Positions 10,182 to 23,634 of a DNA stretch of 64,000 nt are shown here, piece by piece. Position 1 is the stretch's first letter. Every line of letters starts with the position of its first letter. The DNA is taken from the NCBI GenBank assembly GCA_019828595.1, contig JAHQRK010000001.1, positions 1,984,001-2,048,000 of the forward strand. Direction: 5' to 3'. Source of the stretch: Aphanomyces cochlioides. Taxonomy: Eukaryota; Oomycota; Saprolegniomycetes; Saprolegniales; Verrucalvaceae. The translations under genes and the position numbers were made by a program. The notes under the pieces are model-generated. The model saw only the letters and a list, made by a program, of their open reading frames with translations, had not been told where the DNA came from and did not search any database.

Positions 10182-10626
10182 ATGGAAGAACAAGGTCAAG
10201 TTGTGCAGTTGACGCAGGAAGAGCATGCGGCGCACATGGCGCAGATGGAACAGCAGCTCAAAGTGTTTTGGGCTGGTCAACTGGCAGAAATGGAAAAGTT
10301 GGAGGTCGGAAGCGAACAAGGTACGACCAAAAGACATACAGCGACAAGATGGACATGATCCGTTTGCGATAGATTTCAAGAATCACAACGATTTGCCACT
10401 CGCACGCATCAAGCGCATCATGAAGTCGGACGAAGACGTGCGAATGATCAGCGCAGAAGCACCCGTGCTTTTTGCGAAAGCATGTGAAATGTTCATTTTG
10501 GAATTGACACTCCGATCATGGGGGTATTCCGAAAAGAACAAACGCCGAACACTCCAAAAAGAAGACATTCAGACCGCCATCCGAAACACCGACATCTTTG
10601 ATTTCCTCGTCGATGTGATCAACTAA
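10182..10626 (+). CDS. NF-YC / HAP5-like CCAAT-binding factor subunit
   Basis: Two exons (10182-10320, 10373-10626) with a 52-bp GT-AG intron in phase 1 give a 130-residue protein. Residues 1-45 are Gln/Glu-rich and helical. Residues 50-130 form a histone fold with the NF-YC signature: [38 protein letters not shown], and a C-terminal [14 protein letters not shown] helix followed by DFLVDVI. By family knowledge it would dimerise with NF-YB and bind CCAAT with NF-YA in the nucleus. The protein stops just after the histone fold, shorter than animal NF-YC, as often seen in protists. A TATCCGGATA element (10134) and a CATACAAATTCC motif (10058) lie upstream. Confidence 0.92.
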
Positions 10627-11264
10627 ATCAACCGTTGGATGGCGTCTCAATCTCCACGCTCCTCACAAAAGACCGTCCATCTAAAACATGCCATTGACGC
10701 TTTGTCCTGCGTGGGGAGTGTATACATTTGTTATTTTGCGAAAATACAGTCGATGATAAACCTCCGTCTTCACTTCCTTTGTTCACGCCATCCCGTGCAC
10801 TCCTGTGGAGCTCCTTGCGCTCAAATCATGCACATCTGAGCTCAAAATAGCTCATCTTCGTCATAGTATCTTTGTTCGCATCTATTGAGCTACAGCTGCC
10901 ACACGATGCGCGCCGAGTTGACTCAAGCCACGGAGATATAAGAAGCACGCAGTTCAAGCATGAGCCATGCGCTTCATGCGCTTGTCTTTTCTTCACCGTC
11001 GAGTTTTAAAGCCAGAGTGCTCGAGCACCTTCCTCCATGGTTCAGCAATGCGGACCGCTCCCTAGACAAAATAGTACCTAGATATGAGTTCTATCCTTCT
11101 CTTCTTGGGTCTCTTCGACGAAGGAGTCGCTTCTCTTTGGGTCATTTCCATCGGGAAGGATCACGAATGTACCGTGATGGCGGGCTTTTCGATGCTGTAA
11201 TCAAATTTTGTATTCGACATGCATTCTCAAGCATTCCTCTACCAGAATTGAATTTGCGACCAAG
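10627..11264. other. intergenic region between NF-YC and the AN1 gene
   Basis: An ORF runs through part of it (10960-11748) but its composition is Ser/Arg-rich and it is out of frame with the AN1 gene it overlaps, so I treat it as a shadow. The direct repeats AGCTCAAAATAGCTC and GAGCTAC near 10838-10890 may be promoter parts. Nothing else recognised. Confidence 0.5.
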
Positions 11265-12202
11265 ATGCCACTCGACATCGGCGAACATTGCGCCAAGCCT
11301 GGCTGCAACCAGAAAGACTTCTTGCCGTTTTCATGCGACTGCTGCTCTGGCGTCTTTTGCCTCGAACACCGAACGTATACGGCCCATGCATGCCCGAACG
11401 CTGGGAGCAAAGACTCGCGGGCGATTACGTGTCCACTGTGCCGAGCGACGATCCCGCTCACGAACGACCAGGACGTCAACCTTGTCTTTGATCAGCACAC
11501 ACGGACCAACTGCAATCCAGACCAATACAATGAAAAGAAGAAGGCCAAAGCAAGATGCGAGGCGGAATCCTGTCGGGAAATCCTCACAGCGTCCAACACC
11601 ATGCAGTGTCAAACGTGTCGGAAGAAAGTCTGTCTCAAACATCGTTTTGAGTCTGACCATCAGTGCAAAGGACGCCAACGACATATCCCACCCACGACAC
11701 GACCAGCGCCTGCCCCATCCTCCGCTGCTCAACTTCCCGCCCGTTTGAGTGCTGTCGGTGCTTCCGTGGGGTCGTCTGTCTCGCGCCTTGTCCACAATGC
11801 CAAAGTACGTCAACCTTGCTTCGTGATTGATGCTGAGCGACTTGTAGAAGGCAATTCCAAGCACAAACGTCACTGCATCCTCAGAGTCATGTCCTATCTG
11901 CCAGAAGACCTTCAAGTATACATCGCAGCTGATTGCCCATGTGAACAATGCCCATCCTGAGACATCAGGACGACCGGTATGATTCTTTCCATGGTCGCTC
12001 AGGTTACTTATTGTGCGTTTAGAATGCCCGCCCTGCTCCTCCTGCTGTGGCAGCACCCGCTCCTTCCTCTAGTGCCAACGGCGTGGAAGCATGTCCGCAT
12101 TGCAGGTCGACGTTTTCAGATGTCGCTCAGCTGATTGACCATGTCGAACGAAACCACAACTCCGAGACGAGAGGATCCAAGTCTGAGTGTATAGCCATGT
12201 AG
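11265..12202 (+). CDS. AN1-type zinc-finger protein (ZFAND2-like) with C-terminal C2H2 finger
   Basis: Exons 11265-11804 and 12023-12202 give 239 residues. Two AN1 fingers are visible: residues ~9-55 (HCAKPGCNQKDFLPFSCD, CSGVFCLEHRTYTAHACP) and ~100-145 (CEAESCREIL, MQCQTCRKKVCLKHRFESDH). After a Pro/Ala-rich linker, exon 2 adds a C2H2 finger (ACPHCRSTFSDVAQLIDHVERNH). ZFAND2 proteins bind ubiquitin and the proteasome and p97 in stress-related protein turnover; the same is likely here. The ATG at 11265 was chosen because MPLDIGEHCAKPGC aligns with the usual N-terminus. The 218-bp intron is several times longer than others in the window, so a missed small exon is possible. Confidence 0.88.
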
Positions 12203-12336
12203 ATGGCGCCGTAGGAACCCCTAGCAAGGAAAAGATAACGCCAGTGTAGGCAATATACACATCCACTCTCTCTTGCATTATCTTGATCAAGTCAGTCTCT
12301 AAATCGCACGTGGTGGCTTGACAGCTCGCATTGGTC

Positions 12337-13479
<1,143 letters not shown>

Positions 13480-16452
13480 ATGCAAGTGCTGACGCTCGGC
13501 CTTGTGGGGGCCATCATGTGCCTCTGGTTTACATTTGAAGCCGGGACGTCCATCTTCATCATGCTGGTCATGTTTCTCCTTGTCTCGTACGTGTCCAATC
13601 GAGTTTTGTTGGAGTCTGCTCCGGCGCAATATCGCGACGTCGATGATGACGAAAGCGCAGGGTTTGGTGACGACACGTCTGAAGTCGCCTCGACGGCATC
13701 AAATAGTGAAGACAAACAGCCTTGGAATGTTCCATCATTGCGAATCCATGAGCTGGTCACGCCAAAGGATGGTTCGGCATTACAAGTGGGCCAAGCACTC
13801 TGGCCCAACTCGGACGAACCTGTTGCGATTGACAACGAATACTTCAGTGGACGAATCCTCTTCCTCTTGAAGACAGAGCCACGCAGCCCGACATGGGGTC
13901 ATTTATTCGTAGGCCGTCGACGACTCTTTTGGATCCAATTGCAAGGAAAATTCAAGAAAAAGCCCAAAGGCATCGTCTACGTCGGTGGTGAAATTCCAGA
14001 CAAGATGAAGCTTGGCTTCTTCACGAAGGGCCTGTGTCGCGTCCTGCTCTCAGTCATCAATTGCCTCGTCGTCGGACTCCACAACAGCTTCGGACGCATG
14101 TTTCCAAAGGATGTATCGAACCAAGAAGATGAAGAGCTCCCTCATCTGTCGTTTCCACTGCATTCCTCAGTCGACGAGTTTATCTGCACCCCTCCAGGCG
14201 AAACACCTCCTGCCCTTGGTTCTGACGGCTTTATGGAGGCACGGGAAGACCGGGCGAGGCGTCGATCAGGCAAGCATCCATACGAATTCAACACGCAGGA
14301 CACGTATTCGTTCTCCTTTTTCAACTTCTACCTCGACTTTGAGAATTGGAAGGTCGTCAATGCTCCTGGCGTTCCCGACATAAGTCTCTCGCAGTTCTGG
14401 GGGGCCATGCCCATGCGAATAGGGTCGTACAGTCTTGCGGATCCAACGTCGACGAGCCACTCGCGACGACAGAAGCTCTACAACTTTTGCTTTGAAATTA
14501 CTCCTCCCCATGTGGCTGCCGCCGCGACGACTGCAACACCGTCAGTGACTTTGGGTGGCCGTGCCGACGCTTTCTCAAGCAGGAGTGACATTGATGCTGA
14601 AGAGATGGATTTCCTCCGCGACGAGCAACGAGCGCATACCCAACTGGCGAACGAACTCGGTTGCTTTTCTTTTACGGTTCCTTGCTGGCTCGAGTATTTC
14701 AGTACGCATGAGAAGGGTCGACCTGGCCAGCGCCGCGTTGCGTATGTCTTTGATATCTTGGAGTACACGGACACGAGCCAGACCCATTTGAAGCGCCATC
14801 ACTTGGCCATCCACAGCGCCAATCAATCGCATATGCCACTCACGCTTGCGAACGACCATCCATCTCGCGATTTCATCAAGCAGTTTGAATTTACCGTCGA
14901 ATCGACCTCTGAAAATGGCATGCAAGTTGAAAAAGAACGCCGTGAGATGGAAATTCAATTGCGTGCGATCTCCCGCGACCGTGTCATGGCTCTGGACAAT
15001 CAGTCGTCGTCCATCGCACACTTGATTGCATCCAAGAACCAACTCAAGCGACTCCTCACGTCGCCCAGTACTGTTCTGCCGTACGCGCCTTTCTTTGCGT
15101 CGCGAAACACAAATGGCAATGCGACGCAATGCCAAGTCTTGCGCATGATCTCAGACTCGCATTGGCGCAACGAATGGATGATCCTCGACTCCGGCAAGAG
15201 CAAAGAGCTACGATTCTTCCGCATGTCCTCGTCCACTGCTTGCGTAACGATCCATCTCGCCGACATTTTGTCCGTTTCAGCAACAGCTCATGATGCGCTC
15301 AAACTGCCAGCGACTGGCAATTGCAATGGCATGCATTGGTTTGAGATCGAGACGCTGGCCCGTGTCCATGTCGTCGCCGTGGCTAGCTACCAAGAGTACG
15401 AGTTCTGGACGCAAGCTCTAGCAGACGAGATCTCTCGAGTCGTTGCTGACGGCAAAGACATGCTTGCTACTCAAGTCCTCGATCAGCCATTCCGCTCGAT
15501 TGGCGGTCTCCTGGGCAAATCCCGCTACGCTAAAGACATATTCCATGCCGCTCGTGAAGATGGCCGCGTTGTTCTGAACGACCGACGCATTGCCAAGCGT
15601 TTTGGCGGCGCTGAGGACGTTGATATTTGCGATGTAGCCGAGAAAGCACTCCAAATGGCCCTCGTCTTGCATCAGCATCCGACAGTGTGCCTAACGAGCG
15701 AAGTCGTGACGTTCCTAGACCTTGTTTCGAAGCTCAAGCGGGTGACGGTAACGCCAGGAGCCTCGCTAGCCAAGCTCAACACAGCCGATCGCACGGCGTT
15801 CTTCCTCAATGTGTATCACATCATGGTGCTCCATGGTAGTTTCCTCGAGCTCCTGCCGACCGTCAAGCCAAAGCTCAACTGGGCGACTTTCTACAACACC
15901 ATCACGTACGACATAGCTGGTTTGTTGTTCACTCCGGCGGACATTGAGCATGCCATCGTCCGTGCCTCGTTGACGCCGCTCAAGAGTCCATTTCCCGCTT
16001 ATGTGGTTCCTAAATTTACCCAAGACGACCCTCGCTATGCCTTCCGCGTCACATCGGCGGACTACCGTTTGGACTTTGCGCTCAACTGCCTCACCAAGTC
16101 GTGCGTCCAAGTCATTATGATCTACCGAGGGTTTGACCTGGAACTCCAGCTGAATTACATAACACGGGCGGTTCTCAGCTCGCTCATGTCGACCGATACG
16201 AAACGCCACGTCATCTACTTGCCACGCATATGCGAGTGGTACAACGACGACATTCCTGGCCACGACCATGCGATGTCGATGGTCAAGACATTGGCAGGTC
16301 ATTTGGAAGGCACGATCAAGCACATGGTCGACACGCTGCTGAGCCATCCCACAAAGCTCTCGATCAAGTATTTAAAGTACGACTACAGCTACCACAGCAC
16401 GATCTACCTCAGTGAGTGGAAGCGCATTCCGTCTGGTCCAGCCGCAAGCTAA
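13480..16452 (+). CDS. membrane-anchored DUF1769 - PH-like - DUF547 protein
   Basis: One uninterrupted exon of about 990 residues from ATG 13480 (the frame is open further upstream to 13381, but that stretch looks non-coding). Residues 1-45 form one or two membrane segments. Residues ~85-360 match DUF1769 style: PWNVPSLRIHE, LWPNSDEPVAIDNEYFSGRI, GRRRLFWIQLQGKFK, FPLHSSVDEFICTPPGE, DTYSFSFFNFYLDFENWKVV. Residues ~560-660 look like a PH domain (WRNEWMILDSGKSKELRFF to YEFWTQALADEI). Residues ~700-980 are DUF547 (NTADRTAFFLNVYHIMVLHG, DYRLDFALNCLTKSCVQVIM, KYLKYDYSYHSTIYL). No enzyme activity is known for these domains; a lipid- or membrane-linked role is inferred from PH and the N-terminal anchor. 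A shorter paralogue follows. Confidence 0.82.
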   Translation: MQVLTLGLVGAIMCLWFTFEAGTSIFIMLVMFLLVSYVSNRVLLESAPAQYRDVDDDESAGFGDDTSEVASTASNSEDKQPWNVPSLRIHELVTPKDGSALQVGQALWPNSDEPVAIDNEYFSGRILFLLKTEPRSPTWGHLFVGRRRLFWIQLQGKFKKKPKGIVYVGGEIPDKMKLGFFTKGLCRVLLSVINCLVVGLHNSFGRMFPKDVSNQEDEELPHLSFPLHSSVDEFICTPPGETPPALGSDGFMEAREDRARRRSGKHPYEFNTQDTYSFSFFNFYLDFENWKVVNAPGVPDISLSQFWGAMPMRIGSYSLADPTSTSHSRRQKLYNFCFEITPPHVAAAATTATPSVTLGGRADAFSSRSDIDAEEMDFLRDEQRAHTQLANELGCFSFTVPCWLEYFSTHEKGRPGQRRVAYVFDILEYTDTSQTHLKRHHLAIHSANQSHMPLTLANDHPSRDFIKQFEFTVESTSENGMQVEKERREMEIQLRAISRDRVMALDNQSSSIAHLIASKNQLKRLLTSPSTVLPYAPFFASRNTNGNATQCQVLRMISDSHWRNEWMILDSGKSKELRFFRMSSSTACVTIHLADILSVSATAHDALKLPATGNCNGMHWFEIETLARVHVVAVASYQEYEFWTQALADEISRVVADGKDMLATQVLDQPFRSIGGLLGKSRYAKDIFHAAREDGRVVLNDRRIAKRFGGAEDVDICDVAEKALQMALVLHQHPTVCLTSEVVTFLDLVSKLKRVTVTPGASLAKLNTADRTAFFLNVYHIMVLHGSFLELLPTVKPKLNWATFYNTITYDIAGLLFTPADIEHAIVRASLTPLKSPFPAYVVPKFTQDDPRYAFRVTSADYRLDFALNCLTKSCVQVIMIYRGFDLELQLNYITRAVLSSLMSTDTKRHVIYLPRICEWYNDDIPGHDHAMSMVKTLAGHLEGTIKHMVDTLLSHPTKLSIKYLKYDYSYHSTIYLSEWKRIPSGPAAS

Positions 16453-16683
16453 TCCGTTGCATGGAACTCGACTGAAGATTTCCCTCAACGGCTGTCATTG
16501 GCTCCATATTTGTAGCATGTCATGTTGATTTAAACGTACGAATAAAAATATTAGACATTTTGTAAACTATCCATCCCAAATCCATTGTCACAAGTATAAA
16601 AAGAACATGAAACCGACCGAAGGACACATTTTGCAATTTCGTGCATAGCCAAAGTGTCGACGTTTAGCGGTCTCTTTGCCGGT

Positions 16684-17547
16684 ATGAATGCGCTCAAGCC
16701 ATGGAACGTCCCGAGTCTGAGCATCCACGAAACGAGCGTCCCCGTCAAGACCATGGATCCACTCTCGTCGTCGCTCGTGAAGGGAAAGCTCCTTTTGCCC
16801 AACTCGGACGAACCGATTCCATTTGAGAACGACCATTTCAAAGGGCAGATCTTGTTTCTCCTACGGACGGATCCACAATCACCGAAATGGTCGCATTTAT
16901 TCGCTGGACGACGACGCACGTTTTGGATCCAACTCCAAGGTCAGTTCAAGAAAACGCCCCAAGGACAAGTCTACATTGGAGGCGAAGTACCCCGGAAAAT
17001 GCAATTGGGTGTCATCACGCGCTCCTTTTGCAGCATTCTTCTCCGCGTGCTCAACATGCTTGTCGTTGGACTTCACTACAGCCTTGGACAATCGGCACCG
17101 GAAGTGGAAAATCAAGTTTCCAACGAAGAACTTGGACACATCTGCTTTCCATTGCATTCGTCTGTCGATGAATTTGTCTGCACTCCAGCGGGTCAAGTTC
17201 CGCCGGCTTTGGGACAAGATAATTTTGGCGAGACGTCGGAAGCGAGAGCACATCGAAAGGCTGCGAAGGAGCTCTATCGGTACAACACACACGATACGTA
17301 CACATTTTCCTTCTTCAGCTTCTACATCAACTTTGTCGCGTGGAAGGTTGTGCACGTGCCTGGATTGCCCATGATCAACCTGGAGCGGTTCTGGGACGAC
17401 ATGCCGCTGCGGATAGTATCGTACAGCGTTGCGGCCGAGCAAGGAACTGAGCAAAGGCACAAGAAGGAGGCGCACACGCAGCAAGACAAGGAATATTATA
17501 TGTGCGTTGAGATGAACCCTTCAGCCATATTAGCTAACCGTCGATAA
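16684..17547 (+). CDS. DUF1769-only paralogue (tandem, truncated copy)
   Basis: The ~287-residue product from ATG 16684 is clearly homologous to residues ~85-370 of the preceding protein: PWNVPSLSIHE, LLPNSDEPIPFENDHFKGQI, GRRRTFWIQLQGQFKK, FPLHSSVDEFVCTPAGQVPP, HDTYTFSFFSFYINFVAWKVV. It lacks the N-terminal membrane segments and the PH and DUF547 regions, and ends with a Lys-rich tail. The frame is open upstream of the ATG to about 16654, so a first exon could be missing. It lies 230 bp after its paralogue in the same orientation, so a tandem partial duplication is the simplest origin. Whether it is functional cannot be told. Confidence 0.75.
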   Translation: MNALKPWNVPSLSIHETSVPVKTMDPLSSSLVKGKLLLPNSDEPIPFENDHFKGQILFLLRTDPQSPKWSHLFAGRRRTFWIQLQGQFKKTPQGQVYIGGEVPRKMQLGVITRSFCSILLRVLNMLVVGLHYSLGQSAPEVENQVSNEELGHICFPLHSSVDEFVCTPAGQVPPALGQDNFGETSEARAHRKAAKELYRYNTHDTYTFSFFSFYINFVAWKVVHVPGLPMINLERFWDDMPLRIVSYSVAAEQGTEQRHKKEAHTQQDKEYYMCVEMNPSAILANRR

Positions 17548-17579
17548 TGCAATTTAATCTTAAGAGGATGAAAAGTTCA

Positions 17580-18564
17580 CTACATGTAATGTTCCCTAGC
17601 ATCACGAGCTTGATAAGACATGGACGCATCGTTGCGACAGTCGAGAGGAACCGAGCCAACGAAAGAACCCGTGGAATGCTTCGGGTCTGGGGGTGGCGTA
17701 AACGACGGGTCGTCCTTGAGGTTCAGGGCTGTGATAAGTTTGTCAAGCACAACAATAGGCGAGTCAGTGCTTGGGCTTACGAGCGTGTTTGCAATAGCTT
17801 TCGCGGCCTCTTCTTTGGTGAAAGCCGTGGTCTTTCGCATCGGAAGTTTCTTGTTGTGATGATTCGTGATAGCAACAATAGCCGAAGCGATGAATGCAAG
17901 TATGTTGGATGGTGTCGTTTGTGGAACTTGAGCCTCTTCCAGAGCCGTCAGGATCAAATCTTCTTCATCTTCGGTGAGCGTGACGCTCGTGTCGTAAATA
18001 CTAAGCTCACTGTCGTTTTGATGACGTCCGTCCAATTCTGTATGCACGAAAAAATGTCAAGCAAAGACACAAACGTTCAGTAGTCTCACCTCGTTCGTCG
18101 TTGGGATTATTGCAACTCTTCATGTGCATCGTGACATGTTGGCCATTCTCAATGAGAGCAATGTCAAAGAGAAGCTTCTGGTAGCGATCTCGCACACCTT
18201 TAGCTGACTTGTTGATAAATTTCGACGCAATGATCTCCCATGGATAATATGCACAACTGCTGTATTTCGCCAACAGATCTTCAAAGAGCATGTCATCTTC
18301 AAGAGTCCATCGACTATCAATTGCCTGCATGGCTTGCATCTCTCGTCGTTTGTGTGTGTTGAGCATCTGAAGCTGCAAAAAGTATCGGTTTGCGTGCAAT
18401 TTGACATCCTTGTAATTGCGCGTGCCGACGTATTCTGCAATCATACTCCATACAGAGCTGCTGGGAGTACAATGTCCACATTTCTCCAATGCTTCAAGGA
18501 AGCGACAGTGCTCTTCATGCGTCCAAATATGCGGCGTGATCGGGTTAAAGACCTTCTTCCCCAT
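17580..18564 (-). CDS. Myb/SANT-like DNA-binding protein
   Basis: Two exons (18090-18564, then 17580-18037) with a 52-bp GT-AG intron give 310 residues. Two Myb-like repeats are visible. Residues ~13-65 (HIWTHEEHCRFLEALEKCG, WSMIAEYVGTRNYKDVKLHANRYFLQLQ) resemble the SHAQKYF class, with LHANRYF at that position. Residues ~85-135 (RWTLEDDMLFEDLLAKY, WEIIASKFINKSAKGVRDRYQKLL) form a second. The C-terminal half is acidic, then Pro/Ser-rich. A nuclear transcription factor is the natural inference. It is divergent from the gene at 18737, with 172 bp between starts. Confidence 0.85.
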
Positions 18565-18736
18565 CGAGCTTCCGACTGGTCGACTTGGCGCTTTGAAAGG
18601 TCAACCTTTCCAAAGGTCACAAAATCCACAATGGAAAAGGCGCCATTTCTTTTCTAGAATTCACTCATTTGATTTATTTATTTTTATTTTCTACATTTTC
18701 AAATTGGATTTGTCGAGCACGTTGCGCGCGCAACTC

Positions 18737-19997
18737 ATGACTGTCACCTCGTTCGATCCACAATTGATCCTACTTGTTCCTGAAGACCAGCAAGCTGCGT
18801 ACATGGCTGAAGCTTACAAAGAGTGTGGTCGACTCTTTGTGGAACATGCGTTTCGACCCTATTTATCGTACTCCCTGCAGAAACCTCATGAATCGTCGTT
18901 ACCATTGCAGTTGAAGAAAGTACGTGCATCAAATCGTCGAGTTATGAAAAGGATACAAGACGTGATAAACATCTTGGAATAGTTTTTGGAGCAAGTGGAC
19001 GTTGAAAACAGACACAGCTTAACTCGGATTGGGCTTGAGGAGCTGGGGAAAGTCCAAGCATTGAGCAAAGCACATGATACCGGTGAGCAAGTTTGCAATT
19101 CCCCGCAGCATTTCAATTCATCAACTAGACCGATTCACAGCTATTCGGAGCTTTCTTGACATTTGTCCGATGGATCTCGAAAGCATACATGCTTTCATAG
19201 AGTATATTCACAAGGTTGACACCACCAAAGACATAAGGGCGCGGATATTAAAATGTTCTCGAGCTGACTCCGGGGGGCTAATTGATTTTCTAGATGCCTT
19301 CGAGAGCAATCTGAATGACAATGTGAAAGTTGAATTCTTTTTTACATGGATGCAAGTGGATTCTATCAGGTACAATGACAGCTCTCAGAAATAATGTAGT
19401 GTCCAGCACTCTTCGGGAACACGCCCTGGGATATCTACGCAAATTGAAGTACACAACACCACCAGCACTTCACGCCATTGCAGGGCAATTGTTTGATAAG
19501 TCGAAACGAGTGAGATTGGTTAATCTGCTCATGTAAGTATGCCGCGTAGATACAAATAATGGCATTCGAAACCATACTGAAGGTAATGGGAGCTCGATCA
19601 TTTCCGTTCGTTAAATTGGCTAGGTTGACCCTAAGGTTTGCAACCACTTGAAGAAATCTAACGTCAAAGGGTAAGATTTTGATTGAAGCACTGGGCACGG
19701 ATGCGACAGGGAGAACTGTTGGTGCGCTTTGCCACATTGCAGCGGAATATTCGTACGACATATCTCATCGAGAGACTTTAGCACATCTTCGTAAGTTTCT
19801 CTGCTGATCGAATGCACTCCATGACTCAAGTCGTTGCTTTCGCCACGTGGCCAACTCATTCCTTAGACGTAATATGCGAAAGACTTGTGCTCTTGGACAA
19901 ATTCGGCTCTCCTCTGGCCGATGCTTTGATTCAAGAGCAGATATCCAAGTTGGTGATCCCTTCCTTCATAAAAAAATCAACATCGCTGGAGACATGA
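18737..19997 (+). CDS. multi-exon helical protein, unidentified (possibly ARM/HEAT-like)
   Basis: Coding segments can be followed through several short GT-AG introns. They are: MTVTSFDPQLILLVPEDQQA to LQLKK (18737-~18918), FLEQVDVENRHSLTRIGLEE (~18982), DRFTAIRSFLDICPMDLES to MQVDSI (~19128-19368), a helix around LREHALGYLRKLKYTTPPAL (~19400-19530), ILIEALGTDATGRTVGALCH (~19670-19790), and a last part with LDVICERLVLLDKFGSPLAD ending at 19997. The exact joins between 19370 and 19680 are unclear. The helical, repeat-like character with ALGTDATGR recalls PSMD5-type ARM proteins, but the likeness is weak. It ends 21 bp before the stop of the convergent MRS2 gene. Confidence 0.5.
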
Positions 19998-20018
19998 GAG
20001 AGAATTGTTTGCTTTGGA

Positions 20019-21739
20019 TTATAAAAGAATTACTCCTTTGGCCTTGAAGAATTGAATGCCGACGTAACTCATCACAAATGAAAACAGCGTCGAAAAAAAC
20101 AAAACAACCCAGAAGAGGTAAGGCTGGGTTTCGTAGCCAGACAAAAGATTCATCCCAAATGCGCTTGAAACAAACATCGACACATTCATCGCCAGCATGA
20201 TCATTCCAAATATCGTATCAATGGATAGCAAGGCATTTCGAACAGAATCAAGCTTCAAAACAACAATATTTTCCGTGTTGGCCATGCGTGTTTGAAGCAA
20301 TCCAACTTTAGTTCGCATCGAGTGAATGTCCTAAATCATCAGTGAGCACTCCCAAGTAAACAATTGTGGCGTTTCTACCAGCAAGTAAGCTTCGATGAGC
20401 CCTTCGGCCTCTTCGACATCCAATCCCATAATATCCGTTGTTGGAGTCGGGTTGTCGTGCAACTACGGCCCATGAGCAATGGAGGTACAATTTCATTTTT
20501 TACTTTGGTCAAATAGAGCAAGCGCATGTCTTGATCATTGTCCAGAAATTCCATGAGTACGCTTCGAATATCCAATATCTGCAAGAATGAGACAGTCAAG
20601 AAGGTCCCATCAAACACAGAATGCTAACCTGCGACTCAAATTCATGCACTTTGTTCTTCAAAATGGTCAACACTTCCAATTCCCCAGACGACACGGAAGC
20701 TCCAGATAGACGCGTGAGTACAGTCGAGACATTAGAAACCAATTTCTCGCAGTCTCCACTGAGCATTCTACAACAAGTGGTATTGAATCCAACACCGAAA
20801 GATCATCGTCTACTTGCAAAGCGTATGGAAAATGGCTTCTAGTGCCCTACATGCATCGACACTCAAGCTTAGAGGGTTAAATTCCATGAGCACCTGAATT
20901 CAAAATCCATTTCGCCCTCTTCATCACAGCATTGAGCAATCTTGTCTCGGATGATTTTGATCAAAGTGTCGGCACCGGTGGGCACAAATACAATGAGTGC
21001 ATCGCGCATGACGACACAACGAAGTGGATCTACACGAACTTAGGTCCATAGTCAAGAGCTTACGAACCAGCGTGAACAAGGATGACTTGCCTCCTGATCG
21101 TGATTGAGGCTGCGTTCGTGGAATGAAAGGTATCGTCGAGCTTCCGTAGATCTCGCATGTGCAGAAGCTACGATGATCATTACACTTAGTGAGTTTAAGG
21201 AGGAAAGTACCGGAATTTCATTGACTCCATGATGAGTCATATAACCCGCAATACTTCGCTTCCGTGATCTGGTTGCAGTGGCATGTTGCATTCGTGCCGC
21301 TACGCCTGCACGTTGCTCATTGCCCTGATCAGCATATGCATCCTCCTAGTCATCGTTTAGTTTAATGGATAACCACTTCAATGCCTTTGTGATGTTGTGA
21401 CCAGTGGCGGTATGCACCAATTTCAAGATATCCGAGCGAGACATCTCGAGGTACTCCATTGCTCCTTCGGTGTTGAAACGAATGACCTGGCATTGCGCCG
21501 ATATCAACCAACAAAAAGACGTACGAACGCACCAATTTTTTGGCGTCAACAGAATCCCCGCCAACGGGCAAGACATGTTCATGACTTGTGCAGAAATCCT
21601 GCTCAATCAATGCTTTCGTCGGTGTATTAATTTGCCCAAATATCCAACTGGGCGGCTACACGCATTGTCATTTAGATTATGATGAATTCCATACCTCTAC
21701 TGTGCTAAACGATCCGTACTTGGCCGGCGAACTCTCCAT
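20019..21739 (-). CDS. MRS2/CorA-type Mg2+ channel (paralogue A)
   Basis: The spliced minus-strand gene starts MESSPAKYGSF (exon 21695-21739). Recognisable parts in order are: VIRFNTEGAMEYLEMSRSDI (N-terminal MRS2 domain, ~21420-21510), an RDLRKLDDTF-type block near 21130-21160, a helix with LMEFLDNDQDMRLLYLTK (~20510-20570), LDVEEAEGLIEAYL (~20390-20430), and the last exon 20019-20339 with two membrane helices and the channel motif GMN (SSAFGMNLLSGYE). CorA/MRS2 proteins form pentameric Mg2+ channels; MRS2 types act in mitochondria, vacuole or plasma membrane. At least six exons; exact joins were not all resolved. First of three MRS2 paralogues here. Confidence 0.8.
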
Positions 21740-21979
21740 CAAGCGCGCGTGAGGGGCATGGCTCATGCTTCGCTGTCGACAACCACCTCCAGAAACTCAA
21801 TTCTGGCTATATTTTTATTATATTGTTGAAATCGCATACAAAAACCAAGTATAATGTGCATAAAATTGACGACAATCAGTGGCGGTTCTTCCATCTGATA
21901 GTATTTCCACCAATGAGATCGCACCATTTGGGATCTTGCAAGTTTATGCTCAGTCTCGGATCCTGAAAGAGAAATCGTC

Positions 21980-23550
<1,571 letters not shown>

Positions 23551-23634
23551 GAGAAGTTGGGCGATCTAATCTGTGCATTTTTCCGTGGGTATATAAAGTA
23601 GTGAGTTGCATAAAGAGTTAATCAAACAAGAAAT

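Noticed and set aside
10960..11748. 262-codon plus-strand ORF
   Set aside because: Overlaps the AN1 gene in another frame and is Ser/Arg-rich throughout; no protein-like features.
11331..12056. 241-codon minus-strand ORF
   Set aside because: It lies antisense to the AN1 zinc-finger gene, crossing both exons and its intron, and its sequence shows no domain. It reads as a shadow of the real gene.
14575..15135. 186-codon minus-strand ORF
   Set aside because: Entirely antisense to the long DUF1769-PH-DUF547 exon; long shadow ORFs are expected opposite such an exon.
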